Assembly: GCA_965214875.1 (NCBI GenBank)
Contig: OZ243980.1
Coordinates: forward strand, 1,922,001 to 1,986,000
DNA: 64,000 nt
Direction of reading: 5' to 3'
DNA from: CBDAUN01 sp965214875
GTDB taxonomy: Bacteria > Pseudomonadota > Gammaproteobacteria > Arenicellales > JAJDZL01
How positions within the stretch are numbered: the first letter of the stretch is position 1; every line of letters starts with the position of its first letter. The notes beneath the pieces were generated by a model. It did not search any database. It was not told where the DNA came from and saw only the letters and a program-made list of their open reading frames with translations. A program made the position numbers and the translations under genes. Of the stretch, positions 27,729-37,429 are shown piece after piece.

Positions 27729-29057
27729 ATGACTTATGCACACCACCATGACTTTAAATGGGCTGCCGACCCGCAAGGCAAACTTGACCGCTTTCCGATG
27801 CCGCAGTACGCACCGAACCGTTGGGATGGCATTAAGCGGGATTACGACTATGCGGAAGTAGAACGTTTACGAGGTTCTGTGCAAGTGCGTCACACGCTGG
27901 CGGAAATGGGCGCGCAAAAACTGTGGAACTATCTGCATAATGAAGAGTTCATTGCATCATTGGGAGCCTATTCGGGTTGCCAGGCTGTGCAGCAGGTCAG
28001 AGCTGGGCTAAAGTCGATTTACCTCTCCGGTTGGCAAGTGGCCGCTGATGCCAACAATGCAGGACAAACCTATCCCGACCAGTCCCTATATCCAGCCAAT
28101 TCGGTGCCGCAGGTCATCGAGAGAATCAACAATGCCTTTATGCGTCAAGATCAGATTCAGACCATGGAGCAGTTGAGCGGCAAGGAGACGACAAGCATCG
28201 ACTGGTTTGCGCCCATCGTCGCAGACGCAGAAGCTGGTTTTGGCGGACCGCTGAATGTATTCGAGATCATGAAGGCGATGATCAAGGCAGGTGCCGCAGG
28301 CGTCCACTTGGAAGATCAGCTGTCGTCTGAAAAGAAATGCGGACACTTGGGAGGCAAAGTGCTGCTGCCGACTGCGCACGGAGTCCGGAATTTGAATGCC
28401 GCGCGATTGGCGGCGGACGTGATGGGGGTGCCGACATTGATCATTGCCCGAACTGACGCAGAGGCTGCGCGGTTGATCACCTCCGACATCGACGAACGCG
28501 ACCATCCGTTCCTGACCGGAGAACGCACCTCCGAAGGGTTCTTCAGAATCACTGGTGAAATGCAAATGTGCATCGCGCGGGGGTTGGCCTATGCACCTTA
28601 CGCAGATCTGATCTGGATGGAAACTTCTACCCCGAATCTTGAGCAAGCCAAAATCTTTGCTGATGCGATTCATGAGCAGTTCCCCGACAAGATGCTCGCC
28701 TACAACTGCTCGCCATCATTCAATTGGCGCAAGCATCTAGGCAGCGAAGAACTTGAAGCTTATCAGCGCGAACTTGGAAAGCTTGGCTATCGATACCAGT
28801 TCATCACGCTCGCGAGTTTCCACAGCGTGAACTATTCAAGCTTCGATATCGCCCGCAAGTATCTTCAGTGCGGAATGCAGGGCTACTCTGAACTTCAGGA
28901 AGCAGAGTTCGCCGCGGAAGAAGTCGGTTTTTCGGCAACCCGCCACCAGCATGAGGTTGGAGTGAGCTATTACGACGCAATTGCTGAGGCAACAGTTGGC
29001 TCCGGCGAGTCGTCTACCACCGCGATGGCCGAATCGACAGAGGCGGCCCAATTCTAG
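27729..29057 (+). CDS. aceA: Isocitrate lyase
   Basis: This enzyme cleaves isocitrate to glyoxylate and succinate in the glyoxylate bypass. The active-site KKCGHLGGKVL segment contains catalytic Cys204. Other marks are SGWQVAADAN, DAEAGFGG and YNCSPSFNW. ATG 27729 is used because TGAGGA lies before it; an upstream in-frame TTG would add ten poorly fitting residues. Length (442 aa) suits the proteobacterial type. The regulator enzyme AceK starts at the far end of the window, so both parts of the bypass control are present though not adjacent. Confidence 0.96.
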   Translation: MTYAHHHDFKWAADPQGKLDRFPMPQYAPNRWDGIKRDYDYAEVERLRGSVQVRHTLAEMGAQKLWNYLHNEEFIASLGAYSGCQAVQQVRAGLKSIYLSGWQVAADANNAGQTYPDQSLYPANSVPQVIERINNAFMRQDQIQTMEQLSGKETTSIDWFAPIVADAEAGFGGPLNVFEIMKAMIKAGAAGVHLEDQLSSEKKCGHLGGKVLLPTAHGVRNLNAARLAADVMGVPTLIIARTDAEAARLITSDIDERDHPFLTGERTSEGFFRITGEMQMCIARGLAYAPYADLIWMETSTPNLEQAKIFADAIHEQFPDKMLAYNCSPSFNWRKHLGSEELEAYQRELGKLGYRYQFITLASFHSVNYSSFDIARKYLQCGMQGYSELQEAEFAAEEVGFSATRHQHEVGVSYYDAIAEATVGSGESSTTAMAESTEAAQF

Positions 29058-29164
29058 CAATTGCCGACCACCATCGGATTGCGTGAACAAGGAGCGTAAA
29101 ATATCGTCCCTTTTCATGATTCTCTTTCAGCGATAAGTCTGAAACTGTAACAACCCGCACCGAG

Positions 29165-30121
29165 ATGGCAGCTATGAAATACGACAATGACTCCTCATTT
29201 ACCGAAAGCAATACCGACTGCATGGCATGGTCATCCACATACGCTGGAGCGTTGAGTCTGTTTCGTCGACCGTATAGCAAGAATGTAGCAAATTCTGACT
29301 TGATCATCAGTGGGGTGCCATACGATCTAGCAGTTACCAATCGCCCAGGCGCGCGCTTTGGCCCACGGGCACTTCGCGCCGCATCATCACACATGACCTG
29401 GATCGGGTCGACCTGGCCCTGGAATTTCGACCCATTCAAAGTTATCAAGGTAACAGACTTCGGCGATTGCGGCATCGACCACGGTGTGCCGGACAAGATA
29501 CCGCAGGAGATCAAAGCTCATGCGCAACACCTCCTCAGCGGCGGCGCGAAGTTGCTCACCATGGGTGGCGATCACTTCATTGCATATCCGATATTAGATG
29601 CTGTGCACGAAAAATACGGTCCTGTATCGCTCATTCACTTGGATGCGCACTCCGATACCTGGCAGGACGACTCCGAGCGCATTGATCATGGCACCATGTT
29701 CTATCACGCAGCGCGACGAGGTTTGATTGACCCGGAGCGTTCAGTGCAAGTCGGCATGAGAACGTGGATCAACAATACTCAAGGCTTCACTGTGCTTGAT
29801 GCTCAGTTTGTTCACGAACAAGGTGTTAAAGCTGTAATTGACAAGATTCGCTCGATCGTGGGAGATGGTCGCGCCTACCTGAGTTTCGACATTGACTGTC
29901 TAGATCCGTCAGTGGCACCCGGAACCGGCACACCGGTTTGCGGCGGCCTATCGACGTGGCAAGCTCAAAGCATCATCCGAGGCTTGCGGGGCATTGATTT
30001 TGTCGGCATGGATTTGGTTGAAGTGGCGCCCGCATACGATATTGGCGAAATTACCTCGCTCGCAGGCGCGCATTTGATGCTTGACTTCATCTGCCTGCTT
30101 GCAGCGGAACGGATGGAGTGA
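29165..30121 (+). CDS. speB: Agmatinase-family ureohydrolase
   Basis: A 318-aa Mn-dependent hydrolase of the arginase/agmatinase superfamily. The metal ligands are complete: GGDH (134-137), DAHSD (Asp160, His162, Asp164) and FDIDCLDP (Asp242, Asp244). The N terminus GVPYDLAVTNRPGARFGPRA is agmatinase-like. The usual reaction is agmatine to putrescine plus urea, but related enzymes act on guanidinobutyrate and similar compounds, so the substrate is not certain. It follows aceA by about 100 bp on the same strand. Confidence 0.88.
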   Translation: MAAMKYDNDSSFTESNTDCMAWSSTYAGALSLFRRPYSKNVANSDLIISGVPYDLAVTNRPGARFGPRALRAASSHMTWIGSTWPWNFDPFKVIKVTDFGDCGIDHGVPDKIPQEIKAHAQHLLSGGAKLLTMGGDHFIAYPILDAVHEKYGPVSLIHLDAHSDTWQDDSERIDHGTMFYHAARRGLIDPERSVQVGMRTWINNTQGFTVLDAQFVHEQGVKAVIDKIRSIVGDGRAYLSFDIDCLDPSVAPGTGTPVCGGLSTWQAQSIIRGLRGIDFVGMDLVEVAPAYDIGEITSLAGAHLMLDFICLLAAERME

Positions 30122-30209
30122 TTCCAGTTTGATGCTGCATATTCAGGACGGCCGTATTGTTAGCTTTTGACTGGCATCGATCGCATTTCTAGGCGAGCGC
30201 AGGCAATCG

Positions 30210-31417
30210 TTAATGCAGCGATTGCTCGACTGGTGTCGAGAGAAAGCTTTCGATGCTTATGCCCCCTTCGCCCACAAGCATAACGCGCGTCGGTTTGAAC
30301 TTTGCAGCGAATGCAGCAACTCCAGGAAACGACTCGCGTTTTCTTCCACTTTTCATTCTATGGCGGCCTGCCTGCACAACAAAGTCGACCTCGTGGTTGT
30401 TCTCTCGCCAGTAGTAGACATTTAGCTGGCCATCAATAGATGCATTCACCAAATGAGCGCCGATCGCTGATTCAGTCAAGCGTCCTCGCGTAGAAGGATT
30501 CAAATTGATTGAATTATCAACGATTTGCTGCGATGCAGTCATCAATGCAGTATTCATTACTTGAAACTTGGGGCTAGATGACCTGCGTCGCACGGCTTTG
30601 CCTGAATACTTCTTAAGCCCCATCAACAAATTGACCTTTTCAAGCAGTTCCAGATAATGAGCGATTGTCGTTGTATTGCCAGCGTCTTGGAGTTGACCCA
30701 GCATTTTGTTGAACGAGACGATTTGCCCCGAATATGAACAGCCTAGCTCAAACAGTTGTCGTAGCAAAGCCGGCTTGTCGATGCGCTTCAGCAGCAAAAG
30801 GTCACGAGAAATAACCGGTTCGATCAATGCGTCCTGAATATAGGCAGACCATCGTTGCAAACTGTTTGAAAACTGAGCCGCTCAGGGATATCCGCCAAAC
30901 AGAAGGTATTGTTCAAGTTCAAAACCGAATGCTTCCCGCATTTCGCTAAAGGACCAATGCGGAAGTCGTAAAATTTCAAATCTGCCTGCGAGGCTTTCCG
31001 TCAATCCTCGCGCCATGAGCAGCGGGGACAACCCAAGTATCAAAACCTTCAGATTTACGTCAGAATGCACATCCTGATCCCACAAAAACTTGACCATTTC
31101 AGATCAATCAGAAATTTTTTGCACTTCATCAAGAATCAAGATGGCACTTGCAAGATGGCACTTGAATTCGAGGAGCTGTCACAAATATTTCTAGCCGTTT
31201 GCCATTGTTGCGCAATCCATTCTATATTTTTCAGCCCGGGCAGATCTGCGGTGGCATAGTGGTACGGTAGTCTGGATTGTTTTGCCGCCTGTTTTGCCAA
31301 TGTTGTTTTTCCTACCTGTCTTGCTCCAAAAATCACTTGCATGAACAGGTCGGGCTCCTGCAGCCTGCTCATCAGCACTGAAGCCTGATTGCGTTGATAG
31401 TAATCGCGTGAATTCAT
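30210..31417 (-). pseudogene. AAA_14/DUF4143-type ATPase, broken
   Basis: The start MNSRDYYQRNQ and Walker A FGARQVGKTTL are intact. A perfect 14-bp tandem duplication (31137-31164) then shifts the frame. After the shift, Walker B ILILDEVQKISD runs into TGA where Trp is expected, and a second TGA interrupts LLFGGYP-AAQF. The C-terminal DUF4143 part (LLERPVISRDLL-like, ENNHEVDFVV) is open to the end. The parent family is an ATPase with a PD-(D/E)XK-like C terminus, of unclear function and common in host-associated bacteria. Confidence 0.87.
31137..31164. repeat. 14-bp tandem duplication causing a frameshift
   Basis: CAAGATGGCACTTG occurs twice back to back inside the ATPase pseudogene. Fourteen bases shift the frame by two. 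Confidence 0.9.
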
Positions 31418-31439
31418 GTTTTCGTTCCGCCATTGGATT

Positions 31440-31501
31440 GCTGTTGATTTTACTCAATGCATCGAAAAAAAATACTCGATGCATTGAGTAAAACCAACAG
31501 C
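31440..31501. repeat. 26-bp inverted repeat upstream of the ATPase pseudogene
   Basis: Arms of 26 bp containing TTTTACTCAATGCATCGA with one mismatch, around a 10-nt A-rich centre. It could be a bidirectional terminator, an operator or a tiny inverted-repeat element. Confidence 0.75.
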
Positions 31502-31708
31502 AATGATAAAAAATAGCAGAATCGAAGTTCAAAGAGGTCGACAACCGTTCAAATAACAGAACATGAAAACACCGGAAACACTTTCGAGCGACACGACGTT
31601 TACGAACCGGTGTTCAGATTCTCAATCATTCCTTGTTCATATAGGGAAGAAGTGGCACCATCAACTGATTTTGCGAATATTTTGTTGTATTTCTTGCTTG
31701 AACTTCAA

Positions 31709-31762
31709 TTGACATGTTGTCGCAGACTAAGGACTAATGTTGATTTTAGAATCAACATTAGT
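31709..31762 (+). promoter_or_regulatory. Probable promoter and operator of the HTH/nucleotidyltransferase module
   Basis: A perfect 13-bp inverted repeat (ACTAATGTTGATT, TTAG centre, inverse arm; 31733-31762) lies 14 bp before the HTH gene. A TTGACA box is at 31709-31714. This placement suits autoregulation by the HTH protein; the -10 is less clear. Confidence 0.6.
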
Positions 31763-31775
31763 TAACCTTATATTG

Positions 31776-32309
31776 ATGAAAGAATCAAACAACAAACTTG
31801 GTAATCTTGTTCACAAGCTAACCGAAGTAGCTCGGGATTATCAATTGAGCGATTCCCAATGGGCGGCTCGAGCCAGATTGCCCAAAGAGACTCTCTCTCG
31901 GCTGCGCGGCCGAAATAATTGCGATTTCAGCACTATCGCGGCTCTTGCTAACGCAGTCAATATCCGTATCTGCATCGCTGATAAAACATGGCCAAAACTT
32001 ACCGAAGACGGACGTTTTCCAGTTGAAATTAATCGGAAATACGAGGAAACTCTGCTTGAACTCTGCACATCTCGCTCATTGTCAGTGCAAAGATGGAAGA
32101 TGGCCGGACCGCATTTTTTTGCTGCCGGGTTAGCGGTGATGCTCGCAAGTGTAAGCGGATTTGACCGGCCTGGACTTCTAATGCTGGCAGAGAACCTTAG
32201 TCCTGGAATAAGCCAGCCGGCGATATTTGATCAATGGTTGGCACTCAGCCCAGTGCAGCCATCGCGTTTTTTGCCAATGCTGGAAAGAGCGATGCCCAAT
32301 GCAACCTAA
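31776..32309 (+). CDS. HTH-containing protein, probable antitoxin/regulator of the following nucleotidyltransferase
   Basis: 177 aa. The N-terminal part (VARDYQLSDSQWAARARLPK, then ETLSRLRGR, about residues 14-43) reads as a helix-turn-helix of the XRE-like type. The rest is helical with no known motif. ATG 31776 is preferred; the open frame runs farther upstream through the operator. Its stop overlaps the start of the next gene (ATG 32299), a typical toxin-antitoxin arrangement. The partner is broken by mobile elements, so this gene may now be orphaned. Confidence 0.65.
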   Translation: MKESNNKLGNLVHKLTEVARDYQLSDSQWAARARLPKETLSRLRGRNNCDFSTIAALANAVNIRICIADKTWPKLTEDGRFPVEINRKYEETLLELCTSRSLSVQRWKMAGPHFFAAGLAVMLASVSGFDRPGLLMLAENLSPGISQPAIFDQWLALSPVQPSRFLPMLERAMPNAT

Positions 32310-32444
32310 CCCACGGGCTGAACCGGGCTTTGTTGTTGCCTTCGGGAAAATTGTCAAGCGCATAGCTGAAGCACTGACCGAAACCCCTGAAAGCGAATTG
32401 CCGATAAAGATGTTCGTCTTCGGTGGCGCTGCGGTGCACTTGTA
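32299..32444 (+). pseudogene. Nucleotidyltransferase (AbiEii/DUF6036-like), segment 1 of 3
   Basis: The N-terminal part MQPNPRAEPGF...KMFVFGGAAVHLY is cut at the TTGTA target site (32440-32444). The FVFGGAAVHLY motif followed, in segment 2, by TGERVSNDIDAAF gives the nucleotidyltransferase pattern GG...DxD. The three pieces 32299-32444, 51886-52195 and 53389-53535 add up to exactly 603 bases, 201 codons without internal stops. The ancestral protein was probably a toxin-type nucleotidyltransferase paired with the HTH gene. Confidence 0.85.
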
Positions 32445-32528
32445 CCCAAAATTCGCGTTAGAGATTTTTTGGGTGAATTTTCGCCAAAATCTCCCCGCAC
32501 CAAAAAAATCTCTAACGCGAATTTTGGG
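32445..32528. mobile_element. 84-bp fold-back derivative of IS1380-type ends
   Basis: Two nearly identical IS1380 right ends face each other with about 30 bp between them, giving a near-perfect palindrome. There is no coding capacity. It forms the left border of the composite transposon. Confidence 0.8.
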
Positions 32529-32648
32529 TTATACGCCTGCATGGGCGCCATTTGTCCGAGGCCTGATGCGGCCGGTAGGCGTATAATCGGAACTTCGAAC
32601 AAAGTGCGCTGGCCGGCTGAAAAGCCTCATATGTATTGAACCCGTACA
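32529..32648. mobile_element. IS481-like fold-back remnant
   Basis: Begins TTATACGCCTGCATGGGCG, the transposase 3' end of the IS481-like element, joins an inverted copy of the same end, and finishes with ATTGAACCCGTACA. It has the same design as 46764-46996 but is shorter. Confidence 0.65.
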
Positions 32649-33081
32649 ATAAATTTCCCCACAAATAAAATGTATATATTATGGATATTCGCTCATATCC
32701 AGATTTTCTTTCAGAAGACTAAACAATAGTTCGGACAATCTTCATTACGTCTGCGTACCGTTTGCTAAAAATATAAACGCATACTCATTTCATGGTCGCC
32801 GCCTAGCACAAAATAAGACGGCAATGCGGCGTTCCTTAATGAGCTTCCAGAAGCAAACAAAGTCGCAATATTCCAGTTATGCCCACCCGTCATGTTTTGC
32901 ATGACTACGGTCCTATTTGCCTGGAGGGCATTCGGTCGTATAGGATCTTACGGTTTGGCGGTCGTGGATTTGTTAAAATTCAAATGCATAAGCGATAGCT
33001 GGCTGGAAGTGCGCTATAAAAAAATCTCGTAAAGAACGAGCTTGCTCTTTTATCTCAAAACAGAATGCCAAGCGACCTGAA
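32649..33081. other. Leader region of the hsdM operon
   Basis: About 430 bp with no gene seen. It probably contains the hsdM promoter; no strong consensus was found. Confidence 0.45.
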
Positions 33082-34695
33082 ATGCAATCAAATCGGACAG
33101 AAAAAAAATCTCGCCAAATCGCTACCAGCAAACAAAGCGCTACGCTCGGGTACGAATCCGAATTGTGGGACATGGCAGACGCTCTGCGCGGGTCAATGGA
33201 TGCCGCCGAATATAAGCATGTTGTGCTGGGATTGATATTTCTCAAGTACATTTCAGATTCGTTTGAAGAGCACCATTCAAAAGTGTTGGCTGAATGGGGA
33301 GAAGTGGAAGCGGAAGATCGCGATGCATACATCGCGGGAAACATATTCTGGGTTCCGAGCGAAGCGCGCTGGCAAAGGTTGAAGGATCAAGCGAAACAGC
33401 CAAGGATCGGTCAAATCGTTGATGAAGCCATGTCGGCCATTGAGCGCGAAAACTCAAGCTTGATAGGTGTTTTACCTAAAGATTACGCCAGGCCGGTTGT
33501 TGACTCTGCTCGATTAGGCCAGCTAATCGACATGATCAGCAACATCAAAGTTGGCGATCAAGAGGCACGTTCCGAAGATGTACTCGGCAGAATATACGAG
33601 TATTTTCTTTCGCAGTTTGCAAGTGCTGAAGGTAAAAAAGCTGGTGAATTCTACACGCCAAGATGCATCGTCAAGCTATTGGTTGAGATGCTGGAACCTT
33701 ATAGCGGTCGTGTCTATGATCCATGTTGCGGCTCTGCGGGCATGTTCGTGCAATCGATCGAGTTCATACGGTCTCATTCAAGCGGTACTGGCAATAATTC
33801 GAAATTGCCGGCGGGCGCACGTTTTGATATTTCGATCTACGGACAAGAGTCGAACCACACCACATGGCGACTAGCCAAGATGAATCTCGCAATTCGCGGC
33901 ATCGAGGGGCAAATATCCAAAGGTGACAGTTTTCTTAATGATCAGCATCCTGATTTGAAAGCTGACTTTATTCTTGCGAATCCCCCGTTTAACATGAAAG
34001 ATTGGAACGGACAGCTGCTAGTGGATGATAAACGCTGGAGATTTGGCGTGCCTCCTAAAGGCAATGCCAACTTCGCCTGGGTTCAGCATATGGTTCATCA
34101 TCTGGCACCGAATGGCGTTGCTGGATTCGTGCTTGCAAACGGCTCGATGTCCACCAGTCAATCCAATGAAGGGGAAATCAGGAAGAACCTGGTTGAAGCA
34201 GGACTTGTCAACTGCATGATCGCATTGCCTGGCCAGCTGTTTTATTCGACTCAGATACCCGTTTGCCTGTGGTTTCTAGCTCGAAATCATGCCAGAAAAG
34301 AACCTAGTGGTCGCCAAGACCAGATTCTGTTTATCGATGCTCGCTCGCTCGGCGAGATGATCGATCGAACTCATCGCGAATTAACTGATGAAGACATCGA
34401 TCGAATCGTTCGCACCTACCATGCTTGGCTCAGTGGTGCCGACGATGGTGATTACGCCGATGTTCCCGGTTTTTGCAAAAGTGCGTCGCTGGATGAGGTA
34501 CGAAAGTTCGACTATATTCTCACGCCTGGCAGGTACGTCGGCGCTCCACCGCGAGAAGACGACGGTGAACCCTTCCAAGAGAAAATGAAGCGACTCGCGG
34601 CGCAGCTGCGCGAACAGCAGGCCGAGGCAGCCAGGCTAGACGCGGCTATTGATCGAAATCTGACCGAGTTGGGATTTGGCGGCATGGAAAATTAG
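33082..34695 (+). CDS. hsdM: Type I restriction-modification system methyltransferase subunit
   Basis: 537 aa, an N6-adenine methyltransferase that modifies the recognition site in complex with HsdS. An N-terminal helical domain (ELWDMADALRGSMDAAEYKH, then VVLGLIFLKYISDSF) precedes EFYTPRCIVKLLVEML (about 189), the SAM motif DPCCGSAGMF (213-222) and the catalytic NPPF (300-303). The C-terminal helical tail interacts with HsdS in known complexes. The gene is intact and is followed by hepT (155 bp) and the hsdS fusion, so it heads the operon. Confidence 0.95.
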   Translation: MQSNRTEKKSRQIATSKQSATLGYESELWDMADALRGSMDAAEYKHVVLGLIFLKYISDSFEEHHSKVLAEWGEVEAEDRDAYIAGNIFWVPSEARWQRLKDQAKQPRIGQIVDEAMSAIERENSSLIGVLPKDYARPVVDSARLGQLIDMISNIKVGDQEARSEDVLGRIYEYFLSQFASAEGKKAGEFYTPRCIVKLLVEMLEPYSGRVYDPCCGSAGMFVQSIEFIRSHSSGTGNNSKLPAGARFDISIYGQESNHTTWRLAKMNLAIRGIEGQISKGDSFLNDQHPDLKADFILANPPFNMKDWNGQLLVDDKRWRFGVPPKGNANFAWVQHMVHHLAPNGVAGFVLANGSMSTSQSNEGEIRKNLVEAGLVNCMIALPGQLFYSTQIPVCLWFLARNHARKEPSGRQDQILFIDARSLGEMIDRTHRELTDEDIDRIVRTYHAWLSGADDGDYADVPGFCKSASLDEVRKFDYILTPGRYVGAPPREDDGEPFQEKMKRLAAQLREQQAEAARLDAAIDRNLTELGFGGMEN

Positions 34696-34849
34696 GGGCA
34701 TCAAATCCGAGCACGAAGCCGCCAAAAACACGGTGCTTCAATTCTGCATAAAATGGCTCAATGTCAATATATTCGGGCATTACGCTATATTCATTAGAGA
34801 GTCCCGAGAACAATTGGTGTTTTTATAGTGAAATCCAATTTGAGTTCCT

Positions 34850-35272
34850 ATGAGCATGGTTGACTACACAAAATTCGCTTTATCACTTAAACGTCTTGAA
34901 GAGCAATACAGAAAACATCATTCGATGGATGAAAAATTCCCAGAATGGATTCAGGACGGTATAGCCGAATCAGTAATTCAAAGGTTTGAAACGTGTTATG
35001 ACTGCCTTTGGAAGGTGTTGAAGCGTTATCTCAAAAATGACTTAGGGGTTGATCAAATTCCGAATAGTCCTAAACCGGTATTGAGACTAGCCAACGAGAA
35101 CAATCTGATTTCATCTCCAGTGGAACATTGGTTCGAATATGTGGACGCACGAGTTGGCACTTCGCACGATTATGATGGCGAGAAAGCGAAAGAGTGTATA
35201 GCTTTGATCGAATATTTCATTGGTGATGCTATCGACTTGTACGAGACAATGAGCGGAGAAGCATGGGAGTAG
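34850..35272 (+). CDS. hepT: HepT-type HEPN toxin (nucleotidyltransferase substrate-binding protein family)
   Basis: 140 aa, all-helical, of the HI0074/HepT family. The HEPN RNase motif R-x4-H is at Arg101-His106 and is followed by Tyr108, so the full RX4HXY pattern is present. In studied HepT-MntA pairs this Tyr is AMPylated by MntA to silence the toxin. The opening residues (FALSLKRLEEQY...) and WKVLKRYLK are family-like. Its last 10 bases overlap the start of the next gene, whose first domain is the matching MntA-type nucleotidyltransferase. Placement between hsdM and hsdS is unusual. Confidence 0.88.
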   Translation: MSMVDYTKFALSLKRLEEQYRKHHSMDEKFPEWIQDGIAESVIQRFETCYDCLWKVLKRYLKNDLGVDQIPNSPKPVLRLANENNLISSPVEHWFEYVDARVGTSHDYDGEKAKECIALIEYFIGDAIDLYETMSGEAWE

Positions 35273-36888
35273 CTGCCGCTATCGATATTACAGTTGAGCA
35301 ACGAAGACTACTCCTTGAGTTATTTCAACGCCATCTTCCGGGCACTGCCGCCTGGGCCTACGGCTCTCGCGTGAAGTGGACCTCGAGTCCGAAGTCGGAT
35401 CTGGATCTGGTGGTATTCGCCGGCTCTGCGCAATCGCGGCAGGTCGGCGACCTGCGCGAAGCGCTGGAGGAGAGCGACCTGCCCTTCCGGGTGGATCTGT
35501 TTGTCTGGGACGAGGTGCCGGAGTCTTTCCATGATGAAATTGAAAGGAATCATGCCGTCTTGACTGAGAAATCGAAGCATCCGGATTCAGAGTGGCAAAC
35601 AATGCCGTTTAGCCAAGCGGTTCAAGTCAATCCGAAGGTTAAGCTTGTTCGCGGCAAAGAATATCCATTTGTAGACATGGCATCCGTAAATGAAAGCTAT
35701 AGGAATGTCACAGCGACCGGGATGCGGGAGTTTAAGGGCGGAGGCTCGCGCTTCCAGGATGGCGACACTTTAATGGCGCGGATTACGCCTTGTCTTGAGA
35801 ACGGAAAAATTGCTCGCTATTGCGCGTCTCCAGAAAATATTTCGGCGCATGGTTCAACCGAATTCATAGTTGTTCGCGGCCGCCCGGGTGTCACAGATGA
35901 CAGGTTTGCCTATTACTTGACACGCAGCGAAAAATTTCGGGACTTTGCGATCGGGCAAATGACAGGAACATCGGGCCGTCAGCGCGTGCCTACGGAATCT
36001 TTGAATGACTTCATCATGGCATTGCCCACTATGCCTGAGCAGCGCGCCATCGCCCGCATACTCGGGACTCTCGACGACAAGATCGAATTGAACCGGCGCA
36101 TGTGCCGGACCCTGGAGGAGATGGCCCGCGCCCTGTTCAAGTCGTGGTTCGTCGATTTCGAGCCGGTGCGCGCCAAGATGGCGGGAAAGGACCCCGGCCT
36201 GCCCCGGCATCTGGCGGACCTGTTCCCCGACCGGCTGATCGATTCCGAGCTGGGGAAGATTCCACAAGGCTGGGAAACAACCACCATAGGCGATGAGGTA
36301 GTTGTCACAGGAGGTTCAACACCTAGCACAAAGGACCGAAACTCATGGAATGGCGGAATAAATTGGGCAACACCGAAAGATATTTCTCACCTTTCGTCTC
36401 CTGTGCTTCATTCCACCGAACGAAGTGTCACAACAAAAGGTCTCAATAAAATCCCCTCCGGTCTTTTGGCTCCGGGCACAGTGTTAATGTCATCACGAGC
36501 ACCAATTGGGTATTTCGCAATTACGCAGATTTCAACCGCTATAAATCAGGGATTTATTGCAATGAAATGCGAAAAACGTCTTTCCAACGTGTTTGTGTGG
36601 CTATGGGCAAAGATGCACCTGGACACAATACTTAGATATTCAAACGGTTCTACATTTCAGGAAATAAATAAACGAGAGTTTCGAACCCTAAAGTTGTGCA
36701 TTCCAAGCGTTATACTACTCAAAGAATTTGACAACTTCGTGCAACCACTATTCGACCAAATATCAAAGCGCTCCCAAGAATGCATTACTTTAGGCAGGCT
36801 TAGAGACGATTTAATCCCCAAACTAATGAACGGCAGCACACGAATGAATTTAGATGGGTTCAAATTTCTAATACTCGACCGACAGTGA
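35263..36888 (+). CDS. hsdS: MntA-type nucleotidyltransferase fused to type I specificity subunit HsdS
   Basis: 541 aa. Residues 1-105 form a minimal nucleotidyltransferase: AYGSRVKWTSSPKSDLDLVV supplies Gly34-Ser35 and Asp46/Asp48, and FRVDLFVWD supplies Asp78, so the catalytic triad is intact. From about 110 it becomes HsdS with two target-recognition domains. Each is followed by a conserved helical spacer: MPEQRAIARILGTLDDKIEL (about 264) with FKSWFVDFEPVRAKM, and the C-terminal LRDDLIPKLMNG. No stop or frameshift lies between the two halves. ATG 35263 overlaps the hepT stop by 10 bases. One protein may both read the target sequence and silence HepT; that coupling is inferred. Confidence 0.9.
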   Translation: MGVAAAIDITVEQRRLLLELFQRHLPGTAAWAYGSRVKWTSSPKSDLDLVVFAGSAQSRQVGDLREALEESDLPFRVDLFVWDEVPESFHDEIERNHAVLTEKSKHPDSEWQTMPFSQAVQVNPKVKLVRGKEYPFVDMASVNESYRNVTATGMREFKGGGSRFQDGDTLMARITPCLENGKIARYCASPENISAHGSTEFIVVRGRPGVTDDRFAYYLTRSEKFRDFAIGQMTGTSGRQRVPTESLNDFIMALPTMPEQRAIARILGTLDDKIELNRRMCRTLEEMARALFKSWFVDFEPVRAKMAGKDPGLPRHLADLFPDRLIDSELGKIPQGWETTTIGDEVVVTGGSTPSTKDRNSWNGGINWATPKDISHLSSPVLHSTERSVTTKGLNKIPSGLLAPGTVLMSSRAPIGYFAITQISTAINQGFIAMKCEKRLSNVFVWLWAKMHLDTILRYSNGSTFQEINKREFRTLKLCIPSVILLKEFDNFVQPLFDQISKRSQECITLGRLRDDLIPKLMNGSTRMNLDGFKFLILDRQ

Positions 36889-37429
36889 TTTGCTTTCTTT
36901 CCTCAAGTGGTGCCGGTTTAAGGGGAGGGTCCCAACTGCAATGGAATCGGACCGGTTGGAGAGCAGATCTGAAAAATCGAGCATGAGCTCGGTAATCTCG
37001 TGATGTTGCAACCGCGTTTGAATAGTCAGTTGCAAGACAGACATCCAAACCAGAAATTTGACGAGTACGAGCAGGCCAGGCTCTTTTGCGCACAAGAGGT
37101 GCAGCCCGAAAATAATCGGTGGTCAAAGAGAGCACAGTTAAAGAAAGAGAAAAAAGGCTACTGGAATGGGCAGCTGAAGAAGACAGGGTGTGAAATCACG
37201 ACACCGGCATATCACCGTCTGGTGCTCCGCTTCATGCTCGTCGAATTGCGAGCATGTTAAAATGCAAAATGCAGAATATTGAAGAGCTCTGCGTTTGCGT
37301 AGCATCGGTTCAGCATCCAAGTCTGTTGCGCACCTCGAAGATTCACTCCCAGAGACTGAAACAAGGCGGCCAGATGATTCGTCAACTCACAATAGACTCC
37401 CCGGCACAACAGACGATCTGTGACGAAAA
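36889..37429. other. Region without a supported gene
   Basis: About 540 bp after hsdS. Short frames on both strands show no family features. It may be remnants of genes that once linked hsdS to the rest of the island. Confidence 0.45.

Noticed and set aside
10814..31097. In-frame TGA at positions expected to be Trp in two genes, suggesting UGA might be read as Trp
   Set aside because: Several intact genes (ispH, the MATE gene, the agmatinase-family gene) end at TGA exactly where their families end, so UGA is a normal stop here. The affected genes have other lesions too.
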